Of a stretch of DNA of 64,000 nucleotides, positions 21,926 through 32,900 are shown piece after piece. Source of the DNA: Siphonodentalium dalli (lineage: Eukaryota > Mollusca > Scaphopoda > Gadilida > Siphonodentaliidae); the NCBI GenBank assembly GCA_032622095.1, contig CP136068.1, positions 182,036,796 to 182,100,795 of the forward strand. The letters are read 5' to 3'. Numbering within the stretch: position 1 is the first letter of the stretch; the number at the start of each line of letters is the position of its first letter. Made by a program: the position numbers and the translations under genes. The notes under the pieces are model-generated. The model was not told the origin of the DNA and ran no database searches. It saw nothing but the letters and a program-made list of their open reading frames with translations.

Positions 21926-23601
21926 TGACATTACCCCTTACCGCGAAAAGACGACTCTGGCGTCTTAATTTAAATGTGAAGTAATAATTAGACACTAAAG
22001 GCATAATTGTGTAGATGACATAACAAGTCCTGAGAACATTATATAGTTGGATGGACATCAATATGGGAGTCATCATTCCTATTAGAGAGAAAATAAGGTG
22101 TGGTTACTGCGGTTCTCCAAAAGAAGAGTGATCAAATCTCCCTAGTATGTGATGCACCAACGCACATGGAAAAAAATAGAAGAAAAACAATTAAGAGGGT
22201 ATGAATAATTCGTCCCAAATTGGGGAAAGAAATATATATATATAAATATATATATAAATTGAAATATGAAATTGAAAACTAGATATATGGAGGTTTATTC
22301 CATACTAAATGGGCCCATACATAAGTATCCAGTCAAGATTATGTGAGTTTGTACTCAAGCGTAAATAAAATCCGCTTATCGGATTAAATGTAAATAAAAT
22401 GTAATTAAGTTCGTTCTGAGGCATTTAAATGTGAATTCGATTGAATTTAAGCATATACCATGTCGTTTAGTCATAACATTCTGATATAAGCAAAATTAAA
22501 TGTCTTGGTAGAAATTGATGTTAACTGGGACATATAGTTGAATAGTATTGACAGGTGTGAGTTGCGGAACTCTATAGCATGCTATCGTTTAGTCACGATG
22601 CAACAAACGATGCGACGCCGTGACATCATAAACAACAGTTAATGCCATATGCAAATAGTAATAATTGACAAAAAAGTAGAAACTAACGTAATGTTCTGAA
22701 AAAATAATGGTCCTTCTGACATCAATTATTTTTTGCATTATGTGTATCATATGAATTGAATAACTTATATAGTCACTTTGAAAATAACGTGAATTGAAGG
22801 AGAAACATATAGTCATGTAGTCACTTAATATGTTAGAACAATTAATCTGTTTTCATAAATGCACAAAGCACCAATGTATCCAATGGATGACATCAAATCT
22901 GTCTCCATCCGTCGTTGTAATATGTTCTGCTAACTGCAGCAGGTATATATTGAATCGTGAGAATTGCTGTATCCATGTGCAGAATAACGTAACGGACTAT
23001 ACCACAGAGTCGGTTTGACCCAGAAATGTGTCCTCCGTCTTGTGGATTCCGAAATCTATGGCATAATATTTGAAGAAACGAAATGTTTACGGAAGAGTTA
23101 TCGAATCTTGGGTACATTATACCATTCGTGCTTTCCTGAATCATTAGCATATTCAGAATGAGTCCATGATTTCGCGATCGAAATATAGAATGAAACTTCT
23201 GCCCGTGCATAAATTAACAGCTATCGAAAAGCAGATCGGTTGAACACCTGTCGTCTGCAAAGTCCCATGTCGGTCCGGTTTGGTCCTCTGCCACGCACAT
23301 CTATTGAAGAATATGAACTTGAATGAGGAATATGCAGACGCAGTCAGAGGAATTCGGAATCTGCACCGGTTCAATTGTAGAGTAAAAATGGCGTTGTTGA
23401 AGATATCCACACGAAGATGAAAATTTCATGCGGAATCATGCATTCATGGAGAAGTCAATGGTGCTGCAAGCTCCTGAGTTCTAATATGCAATTTGCGTTG
23501 ACGTTGTTCAGCATCACTGATTATCTATCAGAGGTTGATATATACGGGAATCATTGCGTTGATGATGGTATTTCAACGCATCCGAGATTCAACCACCAGT
23601 T
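21926..23601. other. intergenic, no assignable gene
   Basis: ORFs on both strands at 22830-23629 overlap and lack recognised motifs. The plus frames near 23300-23630 have some exon-like composition but contain stops. A (TA)-rich run is near 22232-22258. Confidence 0.4.
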
Positions 23602-24215
23602 TTGTAGAGCCTCTTTAGAAGGAGAATAAGATCTGATTTTCGGGAATGAAACAAGCTATTTGAGGGCAAGAAGCGAATGCTATATAAACGAACATCTGAT
23701 ATCGTCAAATCAATGTAGATGAACAATAAAATAATTGTCCAAAAATTAGCACTCTGACATCAGTTTAATAGCGCGTGTTTTCTGTATCTATTAGAAGATT
23801 TTCCGTGTAGATGTTCCGAGTTACAAGAAGTGCACAAATCATGGGAAATTAACTTCAATGTATATCACATACACCAGATGTCCAGCATACATACATGTAT
23901 AACAAAATATTAAACATGATCACACTAGCTGCACTGCACCGAAGCACCGAAGCGTGACTCCATTGTATGAATGTTTTAAATGTTTTTAGAAATTTGGCGA
24001 AGGCTAATAATTGACCACATGTCTTGTGATTAGCGCTGATTATGTCAAAGTCGATGTATTGTGGTATTTTTCACGGCACGCAATAATTAATGATTTGTAA
24101 CATGCAGTGACCACAGCTTATAGTAAATGGTAATACTCTGTGAAATTTCGTACGAGAAATACTCAGTTATGGAATCATGTAATAAGTTGGAGCAGGGAGG
24201 ATTTATCAACTCTGA
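23602..24215. repeat. segmental duplication, copy B
   Basis: Second copy of 21014-21925, lacking the 21374-21673 block. It joins CACCGAAGCACCGAAGCG directly to TGACTCCATTGTATGAATG. Confidence 0.8.
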
Positions 24216-24345
24216 CACTAACATGGACAATTGGTCGGTTGATGTAGGGGTGCCATCGGGTATGCCATGTGAACACAATATATGAACGTGTGTTGATTCG
24301 CGATCTGTTCTATAGTTGTACGGCATACAATTAGTTTAACCATTG

Positions 24346-24854
24346 GATGCGGACACACATACCACAGTAGCGATGGCATAGTAGGTGTGCCAATTAATTA
24401 TGGTAGAGTTTGGTGACAATTGGTCAACACAATGTATATGCCATAGGGAGTCGTGTCGCGCGCCGCATATTCGCACAATGAGTCGACTAACCAATTAACC
24501 CATTGAGTTTCACCAAGGTTGATCTCTACTCATTACGTTTAGCCACATTGTATTCTCTACGATACATAAAATTGCACGACCGATCGTCCAGAATTGTCTT
24601 TTGTGTTAGCATTAAAAATATTACATTGCGTGTTGAGTAACGATCAACAGCAACAAGACATTCGGTTTGATAAATCATTGAGATGTCGATCTCGACGCTG
24701 ATAGAGCTTTGAAAAGACTCATTGTGTGAATGTGCGGCGGGCGACATGTCTCGCTATGGCACAGGAATATGACGACCAATTGTCACCAAAATTGCACCAT
24801 AATTAATTGTCACACCTACTATGCCATCGCTACTGTGATACGTGTGTCCGCAGC
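24346..24854. mobile_element. TIR element (MITE-like), copy B
   Basis: Nearly identical to copy A over 24369-24831. Here the terminal inverted repeat can be followed further out: GATGCGGACACACAT at the left against ACGTGTGTCCGCAGCC at the right. A third, terminal-only fragment (24855-24930) repeats the right end immediately downstream. Confidence 0.82.
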
Positions 24855-24930
24855 CATTGTCACCAAACTCTACCATAATTAATTGTCACACCTACTATGC
24901 CATCGGTACTGTGATACGTGTGTCCGCAGC
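24855..24930. repeat. partial third TIR-element end
   Basis: Repeats ACCATAATTAATTGTCACAC, CTACTATGCCATCGGTACTG and GTGTGTCCGCAGCCATT directly after copy B, giving two right termini in tandem. Confidence 0.75.
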
Positions 24931-26809
24931 CATTACTGTGTCCACCGTGTATCGGGGCCCATCGACATTCTTAGATCACGGCATGAATATCTCATGAGGA
25001 TACGCCCGTAGAGATTCATGGCATGATATAACATATCATACATACAACGTCTAAAGCTATCTTTAAGTATTACAGTTGAATTTGACAGTGCAAACTAAAT
25101 TATTTTATATATATATATATAGCCAAATCCCATGATTTCCCAAAATATTTAAATTACCAGAAGCGTGCACAATCACGATCAACTGTGTTCGATGCCTTTA
25201 CGTGTTTCTGAGGAATTTCCCGAAAACGTCGACCTACCCCGGTCGACTCGGGTGCATGGCGTTTCGGCACCTGGACGCTTCGGCGCCTGGTTTTCAAGAC
25301 GTTTTGCTACCTGAGTTTTCGGCACTTGGATATTTCGGCCGAAGCACTTGGAGTTCAGCGAAGACCTTTTGCCTTTTGGCACATAGTTAATTGTTTTTAC
25401 ACTATTTCTTGTGCAATCCATTTCTAGATACGTTATCTTGGGTTAGTTAAATCACAAATTGAACAAAGTCATGTTAATCAGCGCATCATTGACATTCATT
25501 CATGGAATGAAATGAATCGATTAATTTTCTGACACCGTTTGTTCACTGTACATCATGAACACATACAAACAAATTTACATGGTGCCATGGGTGCATGCTT
25601 CTGAATGGCACACAGCAGTTACCCACTCTCAGTTTATTATAATGCGTATTTTATCGACAGCCATTCAACTTTGTACACAATAAATTGTATAGAAACTTGA
25701 GAATTTGTATATAATATCTGATCGGAGTTAGAGTTCTTAATCATTACCTCCTAATTAGTTAATTTGTAAGTAAATCGATTAAAGATTGAATCTATTGACA
25801 CCCGTTATCGGCAACAATTGCATTGTGCTCCTTTTCAAAATCTTTGACCATATACCCTTTTACAACGATGAGGACACCTACGTCAAGAAATAAATTGAAT
25901 CAATACGTTTTGTCTAATGAGTTTCGTGGCATACACCAAGCGCCGTGAGGATACTTGAAGTACCTTCAAGATGAATTAATTTGATGGTGCGGCATATGTT
26001 CTGGTCGATGATGCACGCTCTCACTTTGACGTTAGCTACCACCATGCCTATCAGTCCATGTCCTGAAACGGCATAACTGCATCCCAGGACTTAAGTCCAC
26101 TCAGTCACTTTATTCTGTATCATGTTGCCCAATCAGGCAAATGGAAAAACATATTTTTATTACAAAAAATCATGGTAAATATTGTTGGCAAGATGTTTTT
26201 GTTTAATTATTAGAAGAAAACTCTAGTCATATCACATCGTCGAATCTGGATTAAGCGTTACGTGTGCCGACTTACATACAATGCAATTGGAATTGAAGAC
26301 AAATACTACGGCACTACTCTAAACTGTATTAAGAATACGAATGTACTCTCAACTATACTCCGGCATTGGAATTGTCTAGTATGCATATTGTGAGAGATGT
26401 GATCATATATGATGACAAGCAGATAATACCGTATGAATTCCCATTCATTTATTATAATGTTGTTAGATGATTGGATACTATCGTCATTACACGGTCTTGT
26501 ATATAATAGACATCACTACTAATTAATAAGCTGAAATTATGTCGCTACCCCATCACAACATGGACGCAATGGGTTTAATTGTATTGGCATATTCACGCCT
26601 GTTGAACGATTCAATTATCACACTTTTTACGAGAAGATTCTTTCACATCTATCACTTTTCATGTTTCAGTGTAAATAATTAGAACTGAAGTATTAATTAT
26701 TTGCATAGCAGCGCGAATAAATTGCACTGGAGCGCAATCATTTGCACCAAAGAGCTAATTATTAACGCCATCTTTATCCCATACTGAGAGTGTCAACACA
26801 ACAACAAAT
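24931..26809. other. intergenic, with a CGGCACCTGG minisatellite
   Basis: At 25245-25345 a short imperfect minisatellite repeats TTCGGC(A/G)CCTGG / TTTTCGGCACTTGGAT. Otherwise AT-rich with no supported gene. Confidence 0.5.
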
Positions 26810-27719
26810 GTGAAACATTATAATAATAATATTTTGAAACTGTTGTCCCTTAATATGCGCGGTCTTGTTAAACGTCTCAGGTGTCCAGAATTCCAGGACT
26901 TATGCAATGAATTTGACTTATTGTGTTTTTCCGAATCGAAGACAGATGATTGTGACACTTTGAATTTGCCCGGTTATGTATTTGAAATGAAAAACCGTTA
27001 TAAGTGTTCAAATAGAAAATCTGGTGGCATTGTGGTTGGGTACAGACAATGCATTAGTCAGTTTGTTGAAATTATAAAAACAGATTGCAAATACGTGCTG
27101 TGGATAAAAATAAACCGTCAATTAGCTACAATGAGCGAAGATTTGATTATGGGCATTGTCTATATCCACCACACAGTTCCAGATATTCCGTAAATGACCC
27201 ATACCAGCAGCTTGAATGCGAATATCTTGGGCTCGCAAGTAGATTTAGCGAAATTTTATTAACAGGGGATTTCAATGCCCGTACGGCAACTGACAGGGAT
27301 TATCTAACAATCGATGAAACCGAAAAACTAAATGACAGCATAGTTAAGTTTACAGATGTTGAAGCCGAACTTATTGAATATGGACATGTCGCAGAACGGA
27401 TTAGCATGGATATGATGAAAACAGTTTTGGAAAAAAACTTTTAGATTTCTGCAAATATAATGAATTTGTTATTTTAAACGACAGAGTGGGTCACGATAAA
27501 GGAAACGGATCATATACTTGTAAAAATGCATCAGTTGTGGACTATACAATTTGTAACTTAAATGCGCTCGGTCTTGTACTCGATTTCGAAGTGCTTAGTT
27601 TCAGTTCCCTGTATTCCGACGCCCATAACCCCTTAACATTGAAACTCAGTGTGAGAGAATCCGCCAATGACAAGCATACGCCACTTATAAAAGTGAATGA
27701 AAATGGCATCAATAAATGA
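26810..27719 (+). pseudogene. LINE ORF2 endonuclease fragment
   Basis: Apurinic-endonuclease-like domain of a non-LTR retrotransposon spread over three frames (26810-27193, 27085-27444, 27486-27719). Motifs appear in order: LSLNMRGL, FSESKTDD, SGGIVVGY, LLTGDFNART, VVDYTICNLN and SDAHNPL. Two frameshifts (near 27190 and 27450) separate them. The reverse transcriptase that should follow is absent. A (TA)n run at 27720-27743 and a short acidic reading (SDESDDNSDESDSE) end the similarity. Dead 5' fragment, probably of a CR1/L2-like group, although clade assignment is a guess. Confidence 0.85.
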
Positions 27720-27989
27720 ACTATATATATATATATATATATATTAAAGTACAGACCATTGCTAGAAAAGTTCATGGACGAAACAAATGACACATCTGAC
27801 GAAAGTGATGACAATTCGGACGAAAGTGACAGTGAATAGTTAATATAATAAATTTTACTATGTACCACTTGTCATGTTATTTTTCTCTTTTTTTCCTCGA
27901 TCACTTGCTTTTTTCGGTGGCGCTCACCACCTTACCCTCATAGTTTTCCGATGAATGGAAACAAGCCATATTTGTGACTAAATCCTTAA

Positions 27990-28105
27990 CCGCCGCCGCC
28001 GCCGCCAATTTCTTTGCATGCCATAGGATTATGTAGTTGCCGCCGCCGCCGCCGCCGCCGCCGGCGGCGCGGCGTTGGCATGCGCATTACGGCCGCCGCC
28101 GAAAA
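27990..28105. repeat. (GCC)n microsatellites
   Basis: Two CCG/GCC runs (27990-28006 and 28037-28071) with CGGCGGCGCGGCG beside the second, giving local self-complementarity. The poly-Pro ORF across it is spurious. Confidence 0.85.
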
Positions 28106-28436
28106 CGACCAGATTTTAATTGTATTGTTTCAAGTTGCACAGACACAATCATGTGCATATGTTTACTGATTCAAACTAACTGTACATCAGAGGAAGCAAT
28201 TGTCCATTCTGCCTTCAGTTGGATATATAGGACGTACCCACTGAACCTCAACATAATTATTACGCAATTTGGAAAGAGAAGTAAGATATTTCGATAGATT
28301 CACGAGATGTCGATACAAATGCTTATATATACTCTCATATTGAATTCACTCATAATTGCATTGACATTTGGATAGGTAGGTTGTATTGTAGCCAATGTGA
28401 TAAATTTGTATCCAGTACAAACAACACTAAGATACG

Positions 28437-28560
28437 TTTTTGAAGTTTTTCGAAATTTTTGAAATTTTGTGAGTTTTTGAAATTTTTGAAGTTTTGGAAC
28501 TTTTTAAACTTTTTGAACTTTTTGAACTTTTTGAACCTTTTGAAGTTTTTGAAGTTTTCA
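28437..28560. repeat. TTTTTGAAN minisatellite, ~9-bp unit
   Basis: Units of TTTTTGAAC, TTTTTGAAG and TTTTTGAAA repeat about twelve times with small variants. Confidence 0.85.
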
Positions 28561-28917
28561 ATGCGAGTGTCACTTTAACATTATCCCACAGTGTGCGCCA
28601 TGTGTTACTTTAACATTCATCCATAGTGAGTGTCACTTTAATAATCATCCCCAGTGAGAGCCTAGTGTCCCTTTAACATTCAAGACTTAAGCTACCCCAC
28701 CGAGATCATCACGTGATATACATGTAGATAATATACTGATATATACACCATATCTAAATAATAATATGCTAATGGGGATCATAAACCGTAAATAGACCGA
28801 CGCGTGGGCGGAGAATATAGGTCAAACTGTCTAGACGGGAGTACTGCATATAGGTCGGATAGAGTTATCGTTCCTGATTTGCAACCAACTGGGGTCGGTA
28901 TCATCAGGTGGGCCCCG

Positions 28918-29316
28918 TTGACCCTTTACCCAACAAACCGGCCAAAACCGGCCAAATAAAGCTTCAACAGCCTAAAATATCTTCGGTCTGTCTCAATAGA
29001 ACCATACAAATATGGATATCATTGGAACCGGCTCCTTGGCCACATTGTGATAGTTACAGTTATGCCCTGTGCCAATGCATTCTCTTATATATGCGAGTCG
29101 ACCATAGGTCGCCTCGCATATATAAGAGAATGCATTGGCCTAAAAAAAATCTTTTTTTAACACTTTTTACCATTTTTTCTTACAATCTTTAACAATTATA
29201 TAATTTTTAATGTGTTAAGCCAATGCATTCTCTTATATATGCGAGGCGACCTATGGTCGACTCGCATATATAAGAGAATGAATTGGCACAGGGCCGTTCT
29301 GTTGGGTAAAGGGTTA
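28918..29316. mobile_element. palindromic fold-back element with nested hairpins
   Basis: The outer ends are inverted (ACCCTTTACCCAACA near 28920 and TGTTGGGTAAAGGGT near 29300). Inside are two further palindromes, 29068-29135 and 29220-29287, each with GCCAATGCATTCTCTTATAT on one arm and the complement on the other. Their ~15-bp centres contain TCGACCATAGG. The two palindromes are also inverted relative to each other around a T-rich spacer, and both carry CCCTGTGCCAAT/ATTGGCACAGGG at their outer sides. A one-sided relative is at 38515-38592. Confidence 0.85.
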
Positions 29317-29647
29317 TACGATGGACACAGTAATGCATGTGCCCTAACAATGATCACATTCATATACAAAGCGATCACAATTGAAACCGAGGGGTCGCAC
29401 ACAATAAAGAAATGCACGCCTGTTTGGCAGCTTTATCGACGTCCGTTGCAAGATGCAAGTCTATGGTTAGTCCACATTTCCACAATCGATGTATTTCCAG
29501 CCATCCTATATTAAATTGTGTGTATGTTTGCGCATGCGCATCGGATCAATAAGTCTAACTATCGCGTCAGACTACACACGACTGTGTTATACTACGCCGC
29601 CACTTCATATCATATCAAATTATAAAGTCATATTACACCTATTAACG

Positions 29648-29962
29648 ATGGATATTAGTATGTTATTATGGACAATTATGTGCATTGTGGCATCAGAGGC
29701 CGGGTTACAAAACATGATGAGTGTCCGAAACGTCATATGTGACGGCCGCAAATCGACGCCATTCAATGGCGACAAGTCGCTCATTGGTGACATGACAGTG
29801 ATGTCTCTGGAGGCATGCCTTATGTACTGTTTGGGTAACTTTTGGTGCACGTCGGCGAATTTTGACGCCGGAGGTGGTGTCTGTTCCTTGCTCAAGGATT
29901 CCTACATTGATTTGTCTTGTGACTCGTTCCCGACTCAGGCGGGCAGCACGGTGTTTTATTTG
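29648..29962 (+). CDS. gene 2 exon 1: signal peptide and PAN/Apple domain
   Basis: 105 codons from ATG to a TTG|GTAAGT donor, phase 0. The leader MDISMLLWTIMCIVASEA is a good signal peptide with likely cleavage after SEA. The mature part has CLMYCLGNFWCTSANF and GGVCSLL, the Cys-spacing hallmark of PAN/Apple modules (Cx3Cx5C, then two more Cys), and ends at VFYL, the usual domain end. One exon therefore holds the whole module. The ORF remains open 5' to 29489, but that part lacks a leader. No clear TATA box is seen upstream. Confidence 0.88.
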
Positions 29963-32900
29963 GTAAGTATAGCTTTCCATGTGATGATAGGAACGGTCTT
30001 CAATAGATTCCTCTTCTCCTAAAGGCAATACATTATATCTGTGTAAACTGAGATTTAATATCAGTAATACATATCAATAACTCTAGATATAATAGTACTG
30101 GGACAGTAAAGCTCAGGACACCCTCGTGAGCAGCATTCAGTGTAAATGGAGATACCATCAGTGATAAATATATATTTCGGGAAAATAAAGTTGACCGTGT
30201 AGTTTGTTTCATCAATCATATCCGGCTCGATACCATATATAAGATGGCCACTTATTGTCATTCCAGTAATTCCAAAGACTGGCATAGGTAGAGAGATATA
30301 TGTATCATTTATGTACGTAACATGCTTTTGCATAATACAAACTAATGATAACATTACAATACACACTCGGCCTATAAGTCTTAATGTCATGCTTAATATA
30401 CTATTTTCACATATATATAATGAATATTTTACTTATCGATTTCTGCTGAATCAAATTTGAAAACATTGGATCCGATTCATTGTATTATATGTGTTAACCG
30501 TTACCATGATACGTAGTTTATTTTCCGTATAAAAAGTTCTTTCTTTTGTTGAATGTGTCGGAGAGGTATTGAAATATGTATCATGGGTAATATATTATTT
30601 CAATTAGTGCTTCGTGAAAATTATCTTAGGATCCCAATTCAAAAATTCATTCCGGTATAGATTTTTAGAGAGATACTCTGGAGTCATGATACTAAGGGCG
30701 GTGCAAACACAAAATGTGTAAATACTCAAAATTCAGAGTCATATTTACATTAGTTAGTACTTTACCAAAGAATGCACACAAACATCTGCATTTCCCTTCA
30801 AATCCCATACATTAATAATGTTCGCAAGTCTGCTATTTGGGTAATTGTATTAACTAATATAGCCAAATTTAAAGCGGACCCTATGAAAATACATTAGTCT
30901 CTACATCGAACGATGTCTATACAGTGATAGTTCTTATAGTCCCAAATTGATGAAGCATAGTCTATTATCCGAGTAGCAAAGTTGGGAAAGAGTTTTGTCA
31001 TAAGTTTTAAAACCTATGTCTTTTTATGTGTGATTACTTTTTATATTACTGCACCTTAAGCTCTACCTGCCGACTTTTCTAAAGTGTCTGCACTGATGGC
31101 GAAATGTCCATGTTCATGCCATGTTATTCCAAGATACTTACATTTATCTTCAACTTCTACTAAATTATGGTTAAAACAAATATATAAGGCGTCAATGCCG
31201 CAGTTTTACCTCTTAAATGAACAATGTTGGTTTTATCTGCATTGATTGTATTACGCCAGTTTTCTATTGTATTTAACGTAACTTGCATATCGGTTTATTT
31301 TTCTGCAACTAAAACAAAATCAGCTGCATAATCACGGGAAGAAATCGTGGGTTCACCTAAAACCTAATACATATTTAATTTCGTGAATAAGACAGTTAAC
31401 ATACAAATTAGAGAGCGTTATGGAAACACTGTATATATATATATATATATATATGGTATATAGAGGATATCCAACTAGTCGAGTTACGTTGGGATATAAG
31501 ATTTTATGAAACGATACGTAGACGAGTTGTGAATCAAACGAGTATCATAAATTAGTATGTCCTTCATGTAAGAAGAAACGAAATCATATGTTTCCCCAAG
31601 TATTATCGACACGCAGTTGTGCACATTTATATTTATTTGTTATCTACTGATTTATATATATATGTATATACCAGTACATAATTTTGTGTATGCATATGTG
31701 TATATAATATGTGTATATAACGCTATATGTGTACGTGTATATGACATGTATGTTTACATTTATTAATCATCAATCCAGGAGACACCGACACCATCGTGCG
31801 CAAGTACGGATATTGTTGGCAGGAGTATTTATCCCACAACCCAACTCAAAATGTGTGCGCCAATTACATAGTATATATATTCGTTTATACTCTGCCCAGG
31901 TCACACCGCCACAAATTTCCGTATATGAGGTGTGTTCCAGATGTCCTACGCGTTTTAATGCTTCACGTGTATGGTGTGCGTTAATGCTCTGACAAGAGAT
32001 CAGCGACACCGCCACATTCCCGGATAGACGGTTTGTTCCAGATGTCCTACGTTTTAGTGGTCCATATGTATGCTATTTGTTCGCTCATGCTCTAACCAGG
32101 ACACACTGACACCGCTACACGTCATCCCCAAATGTGAGATAGTATTCTGTTGTTAGCCGAACGCGGTCGTGAACAGCGAACTTGCATACATACTTTAAAC
32201 ATTTACTTTAAACATTTACCACATACAATTTGGATCATAAATATATAAATAAATTTTATGGTAACAAACATATTGGAGCGGTGGCATATTTAGTTAGGTG
32301 CGATCCGCAAAACTTTACCTTATTCATGTATCTGGGCAAGTTTGACAGAACATATGGGCATTTATAGTGCAGCGGCCAAACACCAAAAGTGGTCGGGTAC
32401 CCATACCCACGGTAGAAAAATAAACCAATTTGTTTTGAAGGAGATATATATATGGTTCCCGAAAATGATAGTGAAAACTAATGGAATTGGAAATTGTTAG
32501 AATTACTACATCATACCACATCTCTACTTGATATAACATAATACCCATACCCATACCCACGGTAGAAAAAGAAACCAATTGTTTTGAAGGAGATATATAT
32601 ATGGTTCCCGAAAATGATAGTGAAAACTAATGGAATTGGAAATTGTTATAATTACTACATCATACCACATCTCTACTTGATATAAAACAAGTATTGGTTA
32701 ATTTGGATTAACCTGCCATTTGGAACCGAATATTTTATATTTTTACTGAAAAATCGGTCTTTTTCACAGAATTTGTTTTCCAAACATTATCATTTAAACG
32801 GATATTGCTATATTGTCGAAATATATAATCTGCACGGCGTAGTAGTTATATTATAAGCATGTATTGAAAGAAGTTAGCAGAAATGATGAACGGTTTGGGA

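Noticed and set aside
28037-28297. ORF beginning with a poly-proline stretch
   Set aside because: Produced by the GCC microsatellite; no conserved continuation.
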